NCBI RefSeq assembly: GCF_014636865.1
Contig: NZ_BMER01000001.1
Location: forward strand, 856,718 to 920,717
Origin: Parapedobacter pyrenivorans
GTDB lineage: Bacteria; Bacteroidota; Bacteroidia; Sphingobacteriales; Sphingobacteriaceae
DNA length: 64,000 nucleotides
Direction: 5' to 3'
Of this stretch, positions 7,570-15,946 are shown piece by piece (the first letter of the stretch is position 1; every line of letters begins with the position of its first letter). The position numbers and the translations under genes are program-made. The notes under the pieces are model-generated. The model was given only the letters and a program-made list of their open reading frames with translations, was not told where the DNA came from and did not search any database.

Positions 7570-9369
7570 ATGTTTGGAAAGAAAAAGATCGCCCCCATAA
7601 TCAACTCAACAAGTATCAGTCGTTGGATGCATTTTATAATGGGCATAGTCGCGATGTTCGTCTTAATCCCTAGGTCCAGTGATGGACAAGTGCTATCGGG
7701 CGTTGACGAATTAGGCAGGATTTTACCGCAGTATGAAGAAACCGGTGCGAAAAAAGCGAACCGCCATGTGGGGCTGTTTTATTTCCTGTGGCAAGGCGAT
7801 AAATCGTCCCCTACCTCGGAACGTCACTGGGATTTGAGCGAACTGTATGCCAAGACACCGGCGGTATTTAAGGATTTTGATCATCCCGGTTGGGGTGGCG
7901 GAGCTGGTCAGCCAGGCAAGTATTACTTTTGGGGCGAATCCATCTACGGATATTACCGGGGTGACGATTATTGGGTACATTTGAAAAACATGCAACTGCT
8001 TACCGACGCGGGCGTTGATTTCCTAGTCATCGATGCCACTAACCGGTTGACCTATCCCAAGCAGTCCGTTGTGCTGATGGAGGCGATCGAAACCGTTCGG
8101 AAGCAGGGTAAGCAACCACCCCAAATCGTCTTTTATACCAATACAGCCTCCGGTGAGGCCATGGAGGAAATCTACAACAATTATTATAAAGACAATGCGC
8201 CGCATCGCTATCCCAATTGCTGGTTTCACCTGGAAGGAAAACCATTGATTATCGGGCTATCCCGGGAGGCCGCAGGTCGTGACTACGCTGACTTTTTCAC
8301 TATCAGAGAGTCCCAGTGGCCCAATGAACCGCAGAAAATCAACGGATGGCCCTGGATTGAGTTCCAGCGACCTCAAAAGGTATATTACAATCACAAAGGT
8401 GAAAAGGAAATCGTCAATGTTTCCACTGCCCAACACCCCAATTTAGAAGCATCCATGGGAGGTTCGGCATTTTACGAACAAGCAGGCAATTGGGGCAGAA
8501 GCTATCGCAACAGTTCTCCCGGCAACCCCACAACCGACCTTTGGCATGGATATAACGTGCAAGAGCAATGGAATTTTGCTCTACAGCAAGATGTCCCATT
8601 CATTTTCATCACCGGCTGGAATGAATGGATTGCTGGCAAATGGCGGCGCAGCACAGGCGACAAGAATCAGGCATTATTTGTTGACCAAGCTAATGCCGAA
8701 TACAGCCGAGACATCGAACCGTCGTTGACCGATGGCCTAAAGGACCATTATTACATGCAAATGGTAGGCAATATACGCCACTATAAAGGAACGGATACGG
8801 TATCCCCGCTCGGTATACGAAGGGTAATTAGCCAATGGTCCGACTGGAAGGAGGTAACGGCCGCCTACACCGACTACGTCGGCGACGTCCTGCATCGCCG
8901 TCATCCCGGAGCGCAGTCTGACCCTGAGATTACCTATATAAATGAAACGGGACGCAACGATTTTGAAACCCTCAAGGTTGCGGCAAGCGATGAGGCGCTT
9001 TATTTTTACGCACAAACAGCAGCTGATATCACCCCCACCTCGGGCGATAATTGGATGACGCTTTGGCTGAATGTCGATCAATCGTATCAATCGGGTTGGT
9101 ATGGTTACGATTTCCGTGTCGTCAATGGCAACGAACTTCAACGCTATGTGAACGGCTTCTGGCGGCACATCGGCGCCCTGAACCATCAACTTTCAGGCAA
9201 TCAATTAATGATCACCGTCCCGCTCACCGTGCTTGGCCTGCCGACGCAGCGTATCAACCTGGAATTCAAGTGGTCTGACAATATGCAGAAAGCTGATCCG
9301 CTGGACTGGTATGTCAATGGAGATGCTGCTCCCGGCGGACGCTTCAATTTATTAATATCATACCCGTAA
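7570..9369 (+). CDS. Secreted GH71/GH99-like protein
   Basis: A 599-residue protein read from the ATG at 7570 (a TTG two codons earlier is in frame but less likely). A long N-terminus with one hydrophobic segment (residues ~18-35) acts as signal or anchor. Residues ~55-400 resemble the TIM-barrel of families GH71/GH99 and related glycan-processing proteins: VGLFYFLWQG near the start, DAGVDFLVIDATN, and FIFITGWNEWIAGKW near the barrel end. The last ~170 residues form a beta-rich domain resembling carbohydrate-binding modules. The likely role is extracytoplasmic glycan hydrolysis, but catalytic residues cannot be assigned by eye. Its last 12 bp overlap the convergent DUF4256 gene. Confidence 0.75.
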   Translation: MFGKKKIAPIINSTSISRWMHFIMGIVAMFVLIPRSSDGQVLSGVDELGRILPQYEETGAKKANRHVGLFYFLWQGDKSSPTSERHWDLSELYAKTPAVFKDFDHPGWGGGAGQPGKYYFWGESIYGYYRGDDYWVHLKNMQLLTDAGVDFLVIDATNRLTYPKQSVVLMEAIETVRKQGKQPPQIVFYTNTASGEAMEEIYNNYYKDNAPHRYPNCWFHLEGKPLIIGLSREAAGRDYADFFTIRESQWPNEPQKINGWPWIEFQRPQKVYYNHKGEKEIVNVSTAQHPNLEASMGGSAFYEQAGNWGRSYRNSSPGNPTTDLWHGYNVQEQWNFALQQDVPFIFITGWNEWIAGKWRRSTGDKNQALFVDQANAEYSRDIEPSLTDGLKDHYYMQMVGNIRHYKGTDTVSPLGIRRVISQWSDWKEVTAAYTDYVGDVLHRRHPGAQSDPEITYINETGRNDFETLKVAASDEALYFYAQTAADITPTSGDNWMTLWLNVDQSYQSGWYGYDFRVVNGNELQRYVNGFWRHIGALNHQLSGNQLMITVPLTVLGLPTQRINLEFKWSDNMQKADPLDWYVNGDAAPGGRFNLLISYP

Positions 9370-9924
9370 CGAGCCACGGAATCCCCGGGCGCCATAATAG
9401 GAGTCTGCGCCATTGTGATAGATGAAGACACGGCCGAAACGCCAGTCACCGAAGATGGCTCCGCCGAGCTTCCTGATATCTGCGGGTGTTTCGACCCAGC
9501 TTGACGTTTTAGCATCAAATTTCCCCAGTTCCTGCAACGCTCGGTATTGTTCTTCGTTTAATAGTTCGATACCCATTTCAGCGGCCATATCCACCGCGCT
9601 ATTCGCTGGCTTATGCATTTTCCTGGCGTCCAGCGCCTCACGGTCGTAACAAAGACTCCTGCGTCCTTTAGGGCTTTCAGCCGAACAATCGTAAAAAATG
9701 AATTCGCCCGTCTTCTTATCAAAGCCGACAACATCTGGCTCACCGCCTGTTACTTCCATTTCATCGAGAACCCATAGTTTCTCGGGATTGGCTTCCAGCT
9801 TGGCTGCCAATTTCGCCCATTCCAGTCCCTTGTGGCGGTGGCTGTTTTTCTCAAAACGAGCTTTCAATGTGCGGAGCAGTTCGTCGCGTTGCTCGGGCAA
9901 CAGCTCTTTTTTATTACTATTCAT
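9358..9924 (-). CDS. DUF4256 domain protein
   Basis: A 188-residue soluble protein matching the DUF4256 family along its whole length (GGEPDVVGFDKKTGEFIFYDCSAESPKGRRS is split here into its features: a GGEPD motif, a central FYDCS motif and a C-terminal HNGADSYYGARGFR). The family has no known activity. It is the last gene of the ArsR-SRPBCC-DoxX cluster, 40 bp after the DoxX start-proximal end in transcription order, and overlaps the convergent GH-like gene by 12 bp. The context suggests a stress- or ligand-responsive operon. Confidence 0.85.
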   Translation of the reverse strand: MNSNKKELLPEQRDELLRTLKARFEKNSHRHKGLEWAKLAAKLEANPEKLWVLDEMEVTGGEPDVVGFDKKTGEFIFYDCSAESPKGRRSLCYDREALDARKMHKPANSAVDMAAEMGIELLNEEQYRALQELGKFDAKTSSWVETPADIRKLGGAIFGDWRFGRVFIYHNGADSYYGARGFRGSLRV

Positions 9925-9964
9925 ATATAAATAATTATCAGTTACATCAGTTACACTACCTCGC

Positions 9965-10354
9965 TTAAGCCACAGACAACGTACTAACTTTCCTCCCGGT
10001 TGGCCGGAAAAACCACGATACTGCTGTTAGCACCAACAGCAACAATGGGCCAAATAGTTCGATAGCAGCACTGCCTGATGCAATATGCGAGAACACTGCT
10101 CCCGTCATGGCAAAGAAAAAGCCTGCATAAGCCCATTCCTTCAGCAAAGGCGATCTAGGAATTAGTATGGCCACAACACCCAGAATTTTCCAAATACCCA
10201 AGAGCGTCAAAAAATAGGCGGGATAGCCTAATTGCGTGATAACCGCTACCTCTTCCTTCATTTTAATTAATTGTACGATCCCGGTCGAAAGCATCCCCAA
10301 CGCAAGCCAAGCCGTGGCAATCCAATAGATAATTTTATCTCGCTTCTTCATCAT
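9965..10354 (-). CDS. DoxX-like four-helix membrane protein
   Basis: A 129-residue inner-membrane protein with four predicted hydrophobic helices (residues ~10-28, 45-65, 73-92, 97-115). The layout and the motif LTLLGIWKILGVVAILIP fit the DoxX-like family. Members sit in small redox- or stress-linked operons; the biochemical role is unsettled. It lies 15 bp after the SRPBCC gene and is therefore in the ArsR operon. Confidence 0.88.
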   Translation of the reverse strand: MMKKRDKIIYWIATAWLALGMLSTGIVQLIKMKEEVAVITQLGYPAYFLTLLGIWKILGVVAILIPRSPLLKEWAYAGFFFAMTGAVFSHIASGSAAIELFGPLLLLVLTAVSWFFRPTGRKVSTLSVA

Positions 10355-10369
10355 TGTATGTTTCGTGAG

Positions 10370-10843
10370 TTAATTTGTTTTTATTTTATTTACGATGTTT
10401 TGCAATAGGTTGTGTGCCATATTGATGCCTTGAGCGAAGGGCAACTGCAATAATTGGTCCCGGAGTGCAACCGACCGGAATACAATTTGCATTTGGAGTT
10501 TACTGGTGTCGTCGGTAAGCCGTTCAAACTCCAAAAACTCAAGTTGTGGCGCAAAGGACGTGTTCTCCATTTCAAATGTCCGGGTGATTTTCTGGTTTGG
10601 AATAAACTCGTGAATGACCCCATTTGACCGAAATACGACGTTTCCCTCCGCATCGGTTGTCTCAAACTCCCATCCGCCGTGGGGCTTGCATTCAAGTTTC
10701 AGCACATTCGTACCCATCCATTGCGCTACAATCTCAGGTTCAACATATGCTTTGAAAAGTAATTCCAGCGGCAGATCAAATTCCCTGGTTATCACTAATT
10801 CTTGTTTACCATCCTCGGCGTGGATTTTTGTTTTCCGTTCCAT
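10370..10843 (-). CDS. SRPBCC/AHSA1-type ligand-binding protein
   Basis: A 157-residue START-like helix-grip protein of the AHSA1 type. It opens with the strand-helix signature TREFDLPLELLFKAYVEPE and has the conserved W-M-G turn (VAQWMGTN) and the long C-terminal helix. It would bind a hydrophobic ligand in the cytoplasm. It is sandwiched 8 bp after arsR-type and 15 bp before doxX-type genes, an arrangement common in Bacteroidota and Actinobacteria. Confidence 0.92.
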   Translation of the reverse strand: MERKTKIHAEDGKQELVITREFDLPLELLFKAYVEPEIVAQWMGTNVLKLECKPHGGWEFETTDAEGNVVFRSNGVIHEFIPNQKITRTFEMENTSFAPQLEFLEFERLTDDTSKLQMQIVFRSVALRDQLLQLPFAQGINMAHNLLQNIVNKIKTN

Positions 10844-10851
10844 ATAGGCTA

Positions 10852-11172
10852 TTATTCTGATTGGTATTTTTTCATTATCGCTTCCAGTTTATTAAACCGG
10901 TCGTCCCACATGTTTCGAAACGGTTCGATAAAATCTGCCACTTCCTTCATCTTTTTTGCATTGATGTGATAGTGAATCTCCCTGCCGTTTTGCTCTTGTT
11001 CGAGTAATTCGCATTCCGTAAGTATTTGCAAATGCTTTGAGACGGTCGGCCTAGCGGTATCGAAGTTTGACGCTATTGCACCCGCGGTCATAGATTGGGT
11101 TGCAACCAATAACAGGATAGCCCTCCTTGTCGGGTCGGCTATGGCTTGGAAAACGTCTCTTCGAATACGCAT
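10852..11172 (-). CDS. ArsR-family winged-helix repressor
   Basis: A 106-residue winged helix-turn-helix protein. The recognition region is seen in [37 protein letters not shown] and following wing, with the typical [10 protein letters not shown] beta-wing. (In short form: TRRAILLLV, then [11 protein letters not shown].) No Cys pair of a metal-binding ArsR is present, so it is likely a non-metal sensor as in the subgroup paired with SRPBCC proteins. It is first in its operon and the palindrome at 11176-11217 overlies its promoter, implying autorepression. Confidence 0.93.
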   Translation of the reverse strand: MRIRRDVFQAIADPTRRAILLLVATQSMTAGAIASNFDTARPTVSKHLQILTECELLEQEQNGREIHYHINAKKMKEVADFIEPFRNMWDDRFNKLEAIMKKYQSE

Positions 11173-11175
11173 TAT

Positions 11176-11217
11176 GTAGCTATTTGACTACAAATATATA
11201 TGAAGTCATTCAGCTAC
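11176..11217. promoter_or_regulatory. Palindromic operator of the ArsR operon
   Basis: Two 14-bp arms, GTAGCTATTTGACT (11176-11189) and AGTCATTCAGCTAC (11204-11217), are inverted repeats matching at 11 of 14 positions, separated by 14 bp. The -7 box lies in the spacer, so a dimeric repressor bound here would block RNA polymerase. The nearest regulator gene is the ArsR protein starting at 11172. Confidence 0.7.
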
Positions 11218-11221
11218 GCAA
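11191..11221 (-). promoter_or_regulatory. Promoter of the ArsR operon
   Basis: On the minus strand TTG (11219-11221), a 20-nt spacer, then TATATTTG (11191-11198). The transcript start would be only about 10-15 nt before the ATG at 11172. Confidence 0.65.
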
Positions 11222-11264
11222 TTTTTTTAGACAGTTTTTTAAAAAAATGCATTTTTTCCCGATC

Positions 11265-13370
11265 CTATGAGATCTTTTCCCAACTGATGCCTGGCTCCGT
11301 ACGCGTGAGGTATTCACGCAGCCGTACATTTTCAGCGCTGGCAAGCAGCGGGTCGGCAGTGAAGATACCGATAACGCTGTTACGCACTTCGGTCAGTAGT
11401 GTTTGGTCGGTAGTGAGATCGGCTAACTTGAGGTCGAGTACCCCGCTTTGTTGCGTACCGCCGATGTCACCTGGGCCCCGGAGTTTCAGGTCTACCTCGG
11501 CAATCTCAAACCCGTCATTCGTACGGACCATGGTTTCCAGCCGTAGCTTGCTTTCTTTGCCGAGCTTACCGCCGGACATCAGAATACAATAGGATTGCTC
11601 GGCCCCCCGCCCCACGCGCCCACGTAGTTGATGCAATTGCGACAAGCCAAAGCGCTCCGCATTTTCAATTACCATTACTGAGGCATTGGGAACATCCACA
11701 CCGACCTCGATAACCGTGGTAGCGACCATGATTTGTGTTTCGCCCTTAATAAATCGCTGCATCTCGAAATCCTTATCTTTCACCGGCATTTTGCCATGTA
11801 CGATACTGATATGGTAGTGTGGCAGCGGAAATTCCGTCCGCAGCGCGTCCAATCCCGCTTCAAGGTGCAACAAATCCATTTTCTCACTTTCTTTGATCAA
11901 GGGATATACAATGTACACCTGCCTGCCTTTGGTGATTTCATCCTTCATGAATCCAAACATGCGCAACCGGCCACTTTCATAAAGATGCAGCGTTTTAATG
12001 GGCTTTCGACCGGCCGGCAATTCATCGATGACCGAGATGTCCAGGTCGCCGTATAAGGTCATCGCAAGTGTCCGTGGTATGGGAGTTGCCGTCATGACTA
12101 ACATATGCGGTGGCGTGTGATTTTTGCGCCAAAGCTTGGCCCGCTGTTCTACACCGAATCGATGTTGCTCATCGATCACGACAAACCCGAGGTTCTTGAA
12201 GCGCACTCCGTCTTCAATCAATGCATGGGTACCTACAAGGATATCCAATGTGCCGTCTTCCAATTGGGCATGGATAACCCTACGATCCTTCTTGGATACG
12301 GACCCGGTAAGGAGCTGTACAGAAGCAATTTGCCCCCCCAAAAGCTTCTTGATACTCTGGTAATGTTGCTGGGCCAGGATCTCTGTAGGTGCCATCAAGC
12401 ACGCCTGGAAGCCATTATCAACAGCCAGCAACATGCTCATCAGGGCTACTACCGTCTTGCCGCTTCCTACGTCACCCTGCACCAACCGGTTGAGCTGCGC
12501 ACCCGACGCCGTGTCCTTCCGGATTTCCTTAACTACCCGTTTCTGCGCACCGGTGAGCGAAAACGGGAGGTGTTCATTATAGAAGGCATGAAACCGATTG
12601 CCTACGATATCAAACCGATGTCCCTTGAATTTCTGGATGTTCAGCAGCTTGTTTTTCAAGAGTTTCAATTGAATGAAAAACAATTCGTCAAACTTGAGCC
12701 GATGAATAGCCTGTGCAAGTTCCTGTTGGTCACGGGGGAAGTGAATGGCTACCAACGCCCTTGGAAGCGGCATCAGGTGATACTTTCTCGCCACGTAATC
12801 CGGCAGCGATTCCTCCAGTTGGCCGATGATGCTTTCCAGTAAGGCAGCCTGCAGTTTCTGAATACCTCGACTGTCAAGCGCAAATTTTTTTAGCTTCTCG
12901 GTAGCGCTGTATACGGGTTGAAGGCTCATGTTGCCCCGTTGCTTGATACGGGAATTATAAACCTCCATCTCGGGATGCGTCATGGAGAGCTGGTTGTTGA
13001 ATACGCCTGGCTTTCCATAGATGACGTATGCGGCCCCCACTTGCAAGGTCTTTTTCAACCAGCCGATACTTTGGAACCATACCAGTTCCATCGTGCCCGT
13101 GTCATCTTGAAAACGGCCTACCAAGCGTTTGCCCCGGCGTTCGCCCAGCTCTTCCAAATGTACCAATCGACCGATTACCTGCGCGGCGATCATGTCGGCA
13201 TGCAGCTGATTAATCTTGTAATACTGCGTGCGATCGATATATCGGAAGGGATAATGCTTTAACAGGTCGCCAAACGTGTGAATACCCAACTCGCTTTTGA
13301 GCACGTCTGCACGGCTCGGCCCGACACCTTTGAGGTATTCAATGGGGGTTATGGTGCTGAACGATGCCAC
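11265..13370 (-). CDS. recG: ATP-dependent DNA helicase RecG
   Basis: A 701-residue branch-migrating helicase that reverses stalled forks. In order: an N-terminal wedge/OB domain (from EYLKGVGPSRADVLK), Walker A QGDVGSGKTVVALMS (~residue 300), DEQHRFGVEQR as the DExH box, TATPIPRTLAMTLYGDLD as motif III, and a C-terminal helicase lobe with QLRGRVGRG. Length and motifs are complete. It is the last gene of a four-gene run with tight spacing (23 bp after the EamA gene). Confidence 0.98.
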   Translation of the reverse strand: MASFSTITPIEYLKGVGPSRADVLKSELGIHTFGDLLKHYPFRYIDRTQYYKINQLHADMIAAQVIGRLVHLEELGERRGKRLVGRFQDDTGTMELVWFQSIGWLKKTLQVGAAYVIYGKPGVFNNQLSMTHPEMEVYNSRIKQRGNMSLQPVYSATEKLKKFALDSRGIQKLQAALLESIIGQLEESLPDYVARKYHLMPLPRALVAIHFPRDQQELAQAIHRLKFDELFFIQLKLLKNKLLNIQKFKGHRFDIVGNRFHAFYNEHLPFSLTGAQKRVVKEIRKDTASGAQLNRLVQGDVGSGKTVVALMSMLLAVDNGFQACLMAPTEILAQQHYQSIKKLLGGQIASVQLLTGSVSKKDRRVIHAQLEDGTLDILVGTHALIEDGVRFKNLGFVVIDEQHRFGVEQRAKLWRKNHTPPHMLVMTATPIPRTLAMTLYGDLDISVIDELPAGRKPIKTLHLYESGRLRMFGFMKDEITKGRQVYIVYPLIKESEKMDLLHLEAGLDALRTEFPLPHYHISIVHGKMPVKDKDFEMQRFIKGETQIMVATTVIEVGVDVPNASVMVIENAERFGLSQLHQLRGRVGRGAEQSYCILMSGGKLGKESKLRLETMVRTNDGFEIAEVDLKLRGPGDIGGTQQSGVLDLKLADLTTDQTLLTEVRNSVIGIFTADPLLASAENVRLREYLTRTEPGISWEKIS

Positions 13371-13393
13371 AACTGTTCTTTGCTTTCAACGGT

Positions 13394-14293
13394 TCATGCG
13401 AATTTATGCAAAACTTTCCGAAGTGTGCCCCAGTTAAACAGGAATACAGCTACAAACAAAACAAAATAGGCCAGCAATTGATACACATAGATACGTTCAT
13501 GAAAATACACCACAGCTACCACGAATGCAATGATGGGATTGACATAGAGCAAAATACCCACGGTCGACGATGAGATACCATTGAGTGCATACATACTCAT
13601 GTAGAGCGGTATGATGGTAAATATGATTGCAATAACCACGATATTAAGCCAAAATTTGGACTCCAACGGGAGGGGGTGGTGCTGCCATAGCAAAAACGGC
13701 AAAATAAGCAGACTACATATCGTAAGCTGTACGGCGAGGACTGTCAGTTTATCCACCTGCTGAATAACCCGTTGGGCGACTAGATACAGGGCGTAGAATG
13801 AAGCAATGCCTACCGACCAAGAGACTTCATAAAGCGATCCCTGAGCCAGCATCGCTACGCTAATAAACGCAATGCCAATACTGATTTTCTTGATGATGGA
13901 CAAATCCTCCTTCAGGATAAGGAACCCTGCCAAGGTGGTAAGCAACGGGCAAACCAAGTAAGCGAACGCGGCAGACTGGATACTTACATGATTAACCGCG
14001 TAGATAAACGTAAACCAATTACCCACGATAAGTATCGATGCGACCAAGGTGAGCCACATGAGTCGCTTCCGCAAGGAACGGGGCAGGTTTCGAACATGAC
14101 GGAGGTCGGCGCTCAACTGCCTTCTCCGGAAAATAAAAATAAACAGCCAGATCAATATCCCCGAAGCAAAGATCCTGTAATAGAGGATGTCTTCGGCCGG
14201 CCACGCCTTGATCTCGCGCAAAGGGATGGCCATAAAACCCCACAATGCCGCGGCAAAGAAGGCTGCCGAAAAATATTTTAACCGTCCCGACAT
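13394..14293 (-). CDS. EamA/RarD-type permease
   Basis: A 299-residue inner-membrane protein with about ten hydrophobic helices in two halves, the EamA (drug/metabolite transporter) layout. The first half opens with AAALWGFMAIPLREI and the second contains STVGILLYVNPIIAFVVAV, a typical EamA ending. Overall it looks closest to RarD-type members. Its ATG directly abuts the RidA stop codon with no gap, so the two are cotranscribed. The substrate is unknown, perhaps amino acids or metabolites. Confidence 0.9.
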   Translation of the reverse strand: MSGRLKYFSAAFFAAALWGFMAIPLREIKAWPAEDILYYRIFASGILIWLFIFIFRRRQLSADLRHVRNLPRSLRKRLMWLTLVASILIVGNWFTFIYAVNHVSIQSAAFAYLVCPLLTTLAGFLILKEDLSIIKKISIGIAFISVAMLAQGSLYEVSWSVGIASFYALYLVAQRVIQQVDKLTVLAVQLTICSLLILPFLLWQHHPLPLESKFWLNIVVIAIIFTIIPLYMSMYALNGISSSTVGILLYVNPIIAFVVAVVYFHERIYVYQLLAYFVLFVAVFLFNWGTLRKVLHKFA

Positions 14294-14683
14294 CTATGCT
14301 TTCCAGGCGATAACGGAAATCTCCACGTTAACATTCTTTGGCAACCCGACCACAGCAACGGTTTCCCGTGCGGGAGCTTGCTCTTCAAAGTATGTGCCGT
14401 AAACTGCATTAACAGTCCCGAAGTCGTTCATGTCACGAAGAAAAATCGTGGTTTTGACCACGTCGATAAAGGCGTACCCTGCGGCAGCCAGCACGGCCTT
14501 GAGGTTCTCGAGTACCTGTCGTGCTTCGTCAGCTACCGTGCCTTCCACCAGCTCGCCCGTTTCAGGCGAAAGGGCGATTTGCCCAGATATATAAAGCGTG
14601 TTACCGGCTTTTACTGCCTGGTTGTAGGGGCCAATTGGTGCCGGGGCCTGCGCAGTATTAATGATTATCTTGTTCGTTGACAT
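14294..14683 (-). CDS. RidA-family deaminase/endoribonuclease-fold protein
   Basis: A 129-residue protein matching RidA (YjgF) over its full length. Visible features are the opening NTAQAPAPIGPYNQAV, the ISGQIALSP strand, and the C-terminal PARETVAVVGLPKNVNVEI with the conserved Arg that binds the imine substrate. Family members hydrolyse reactive enamine/imine intermediates from PLP enzymes. It is followed without a gap by an EamA transporter. Confidence 0.95.
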   Translation of the reverse strand: MSTNKIIINTAQAPAPIGPYNQAVKAGNTLYISGQIALSPETGELVEGTVADEARQVLENLKAVLAAAGYAFIDVVKTTIFLRDMNDFGTVNAVYGTYFEEQAPARETVAVVGLPKNVNVEISVIAWKA

Positions 14684-14699
14684 GGTTTTCTGTATATAT

Positions 14700-14840
14700 T
14701 CAGTTGAAAAAAAAACGTTCCAAGATTTTGTAAAGGATGGCCAGCAAAAACACGATAATGGCCGTTACGTTAATCACATGCATGATCCGTAAATTGAGGC
14801 TATTCGGTCTGTTTGGGTCTTTTTTCCTAAAAAAATACAT
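14700..14840 (-). CDS. 46-residue single-pass membrane protein
   Basis: A short frame with ATG at 14838-14840 and TGA at 14700-14702. Translation begins MYFFRKKDPNRPNS and contains LRIMHVINVTAIIVFLLAI, one membrane helix (residues ~24-38), then a basic end. The pattern of a cationic N-terminus, RIMH-x-INxTAIIVF helix and short tail resembles small membrane proteins of Sphingobacteriaceae (DUF6728-like, by memory, not checked). It lies 16 bp upstream of the RidA gene on the same strand and likely heads the RidA-EamA-RecG operon. Confidence 0.65.
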   Translation of the reverse strand: MYFFRKKDPNRPNSLNLRIMHVINVTAIIVFLLAILYKILERFFFN

Positions 14841-14853
14841 GACGTACGAAATT

Positions 14854-14888
14854 AAAAAAACCGCCCTGATAGCAACTGTTCAGGGCGG
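14854..14888 (-). terminator. Intrinsic terminator of the cupin/JmjC gene
   Basis: A perfect 9-bp stem, CCGCCCTGA (14861-14869) with TCAGGGCGG (14880-14888). On the minus strand a run of seven T follows. It lies just after the stop at 14915 and separates that gene from the RidA operon. Confidence 0.85.
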
Positions 14889-14914
14889 CGTGTTCATTTT
14901 CTAAAGCGGGTGAA

Positions 14915-15781
14915 TTACTTAACCTTTTTTAGCGCCCTTTCTGCACGCTTATTCGCCGCGTTGATTTTATAATTGAACCAACGGTCTTTGAAGATTCTGC
15001 GCATCGTATTATCAAAGTGCCGGGTAATGACCAAATTCCTGAACCCACGCCATTTGTCATAGACGTTGGATGGCAAAGCCCGTACGCTGATGGAATAGCC
15101 CTCCGTTACGTATTGAATATAGTGCCACCAACCAGAGGGCATAAACAAGGTTTCGCCCGGATGTATCTCCGCCTCGTATCCGCTTAAATGCCTTAATGCC
15201 GGAAACTTCTCAAAATCGGGATTTTTGATGTTGGCAATGCTATGAAAATTATAGGGTAATTTATACATCAAGTCCGATTGCTCTAACGGGAATAACCAAA
15301 CCTTTTTCACCCCTTTGTACTGGGTGATAAACACGTGTGACATGTCGATGTCAAAATGATTACGCGTACTGGACCCTTCACCACCGAAAAAGAGATAGGG
15401 CAACCATTGCAACACTTTTCCCCCAGTCACATCATTGTAAATCAAATCGTGGTTAAGTTCCGGCTTCAACTTCATGAGATTGAACAGAAAAATCCGGAGA
15501 TCGGTCGGTTCGCGCTCAATCAGGTCTAAATACTCGCTGAATTTCATTTTTGCCACAGGGGCACTGGCCGCTCGATCATTCGATGCGTCTTCCCGTCCAT
15601 GTAAAGAAATCATAGCATCTCCGGCCATTTCCTTGAAATAGTCATAACTCCACTTGGTCCACGCAGGACTATCCTTTCTGACGAAATCATCCATGACGAC
15701 GGGCACACCTTTATTCAGGTGATTTTTGATAAAGTCAGCCGAGCTTATCCCGGAGATTTTTTCTACTTTTTTGAGTTGCAC
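14915..15781 (-). CDS. Cupin-like/JmjC-domain Fe(II) oxygenase candidate
   Basis: A 288-residue protein of the cupin_8/JmjC-like type. The metal triad is intact: His142 and Asp144 in NHFDIDMSH and His220 in SGWWHYIQY, with the usual HPGETLFMPSGWWH strand. Family members are Fe(II)/2-oxoglutarate hydroxylases acting on proteins or small molecules, or related binding proteins. The C-terminal ~50 residues are basic and Arg/Lys-rich. It has its own promoter and terminator. Substrate unknown. Confidence 0.88.
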   Translation of the reverse strand: MQLKKVEKISGISSADFIKNHLNKGVPVVMDDFVRKDSPAWTKWSYDYFKEMAGDAMISLHGREDASNDRAASAPVAKMKFSEYLDLIEREPTDLRIFLFNLMKLKPELNHDLIYNDVTGGKVLQWLPYLFFGGEGSSTRNHFDIDMSHVFITQYKGVKKVWLFPLEQSDLMYKLPYNFHSIANIKNPDFEKFPALRHLSGYEAEIHPGETLFMPSGWWHYIQYVTEGYSISVRALPSNVYDKWRGFRNLVITRHFDNTMRRIFKDRWFNYKINAANKRAERALKKVK

Positions 15782-15824
15782 GACTTAATAGCTAGTTTGA
15801 AAACCAATTGTCAATACATTAATG

Positions 15825-15853
15825 CAAACTTAGGAAATCTTCATGTGCCCCAA
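15825..15853 (-). promoter_or_regulatory. Promoter of the cupin/JmjC gene
   Basis: Minus-strand TTG (15851-15853), an 18-nt spacer, then TAAGTTTG (15825-15832), about 44 bp before the ATG at 15781. Confidence 0.55.
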
Positions 15854-15946
15854 TACGCCATAAGCCAATTTTACATTCGCATTATAAAATGGTATATAAC
15901 GATTTGCGTGCCAAAAAGACAAAACGTCACGATATATTTTTAGCCA

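Noticed and set aside
12105-12842. Long 245-codon plus-strand frame inside recG
   Set aside because: Fully antisense to the RecG helicase core, which has all motifs; no family recognised in the antisense product.
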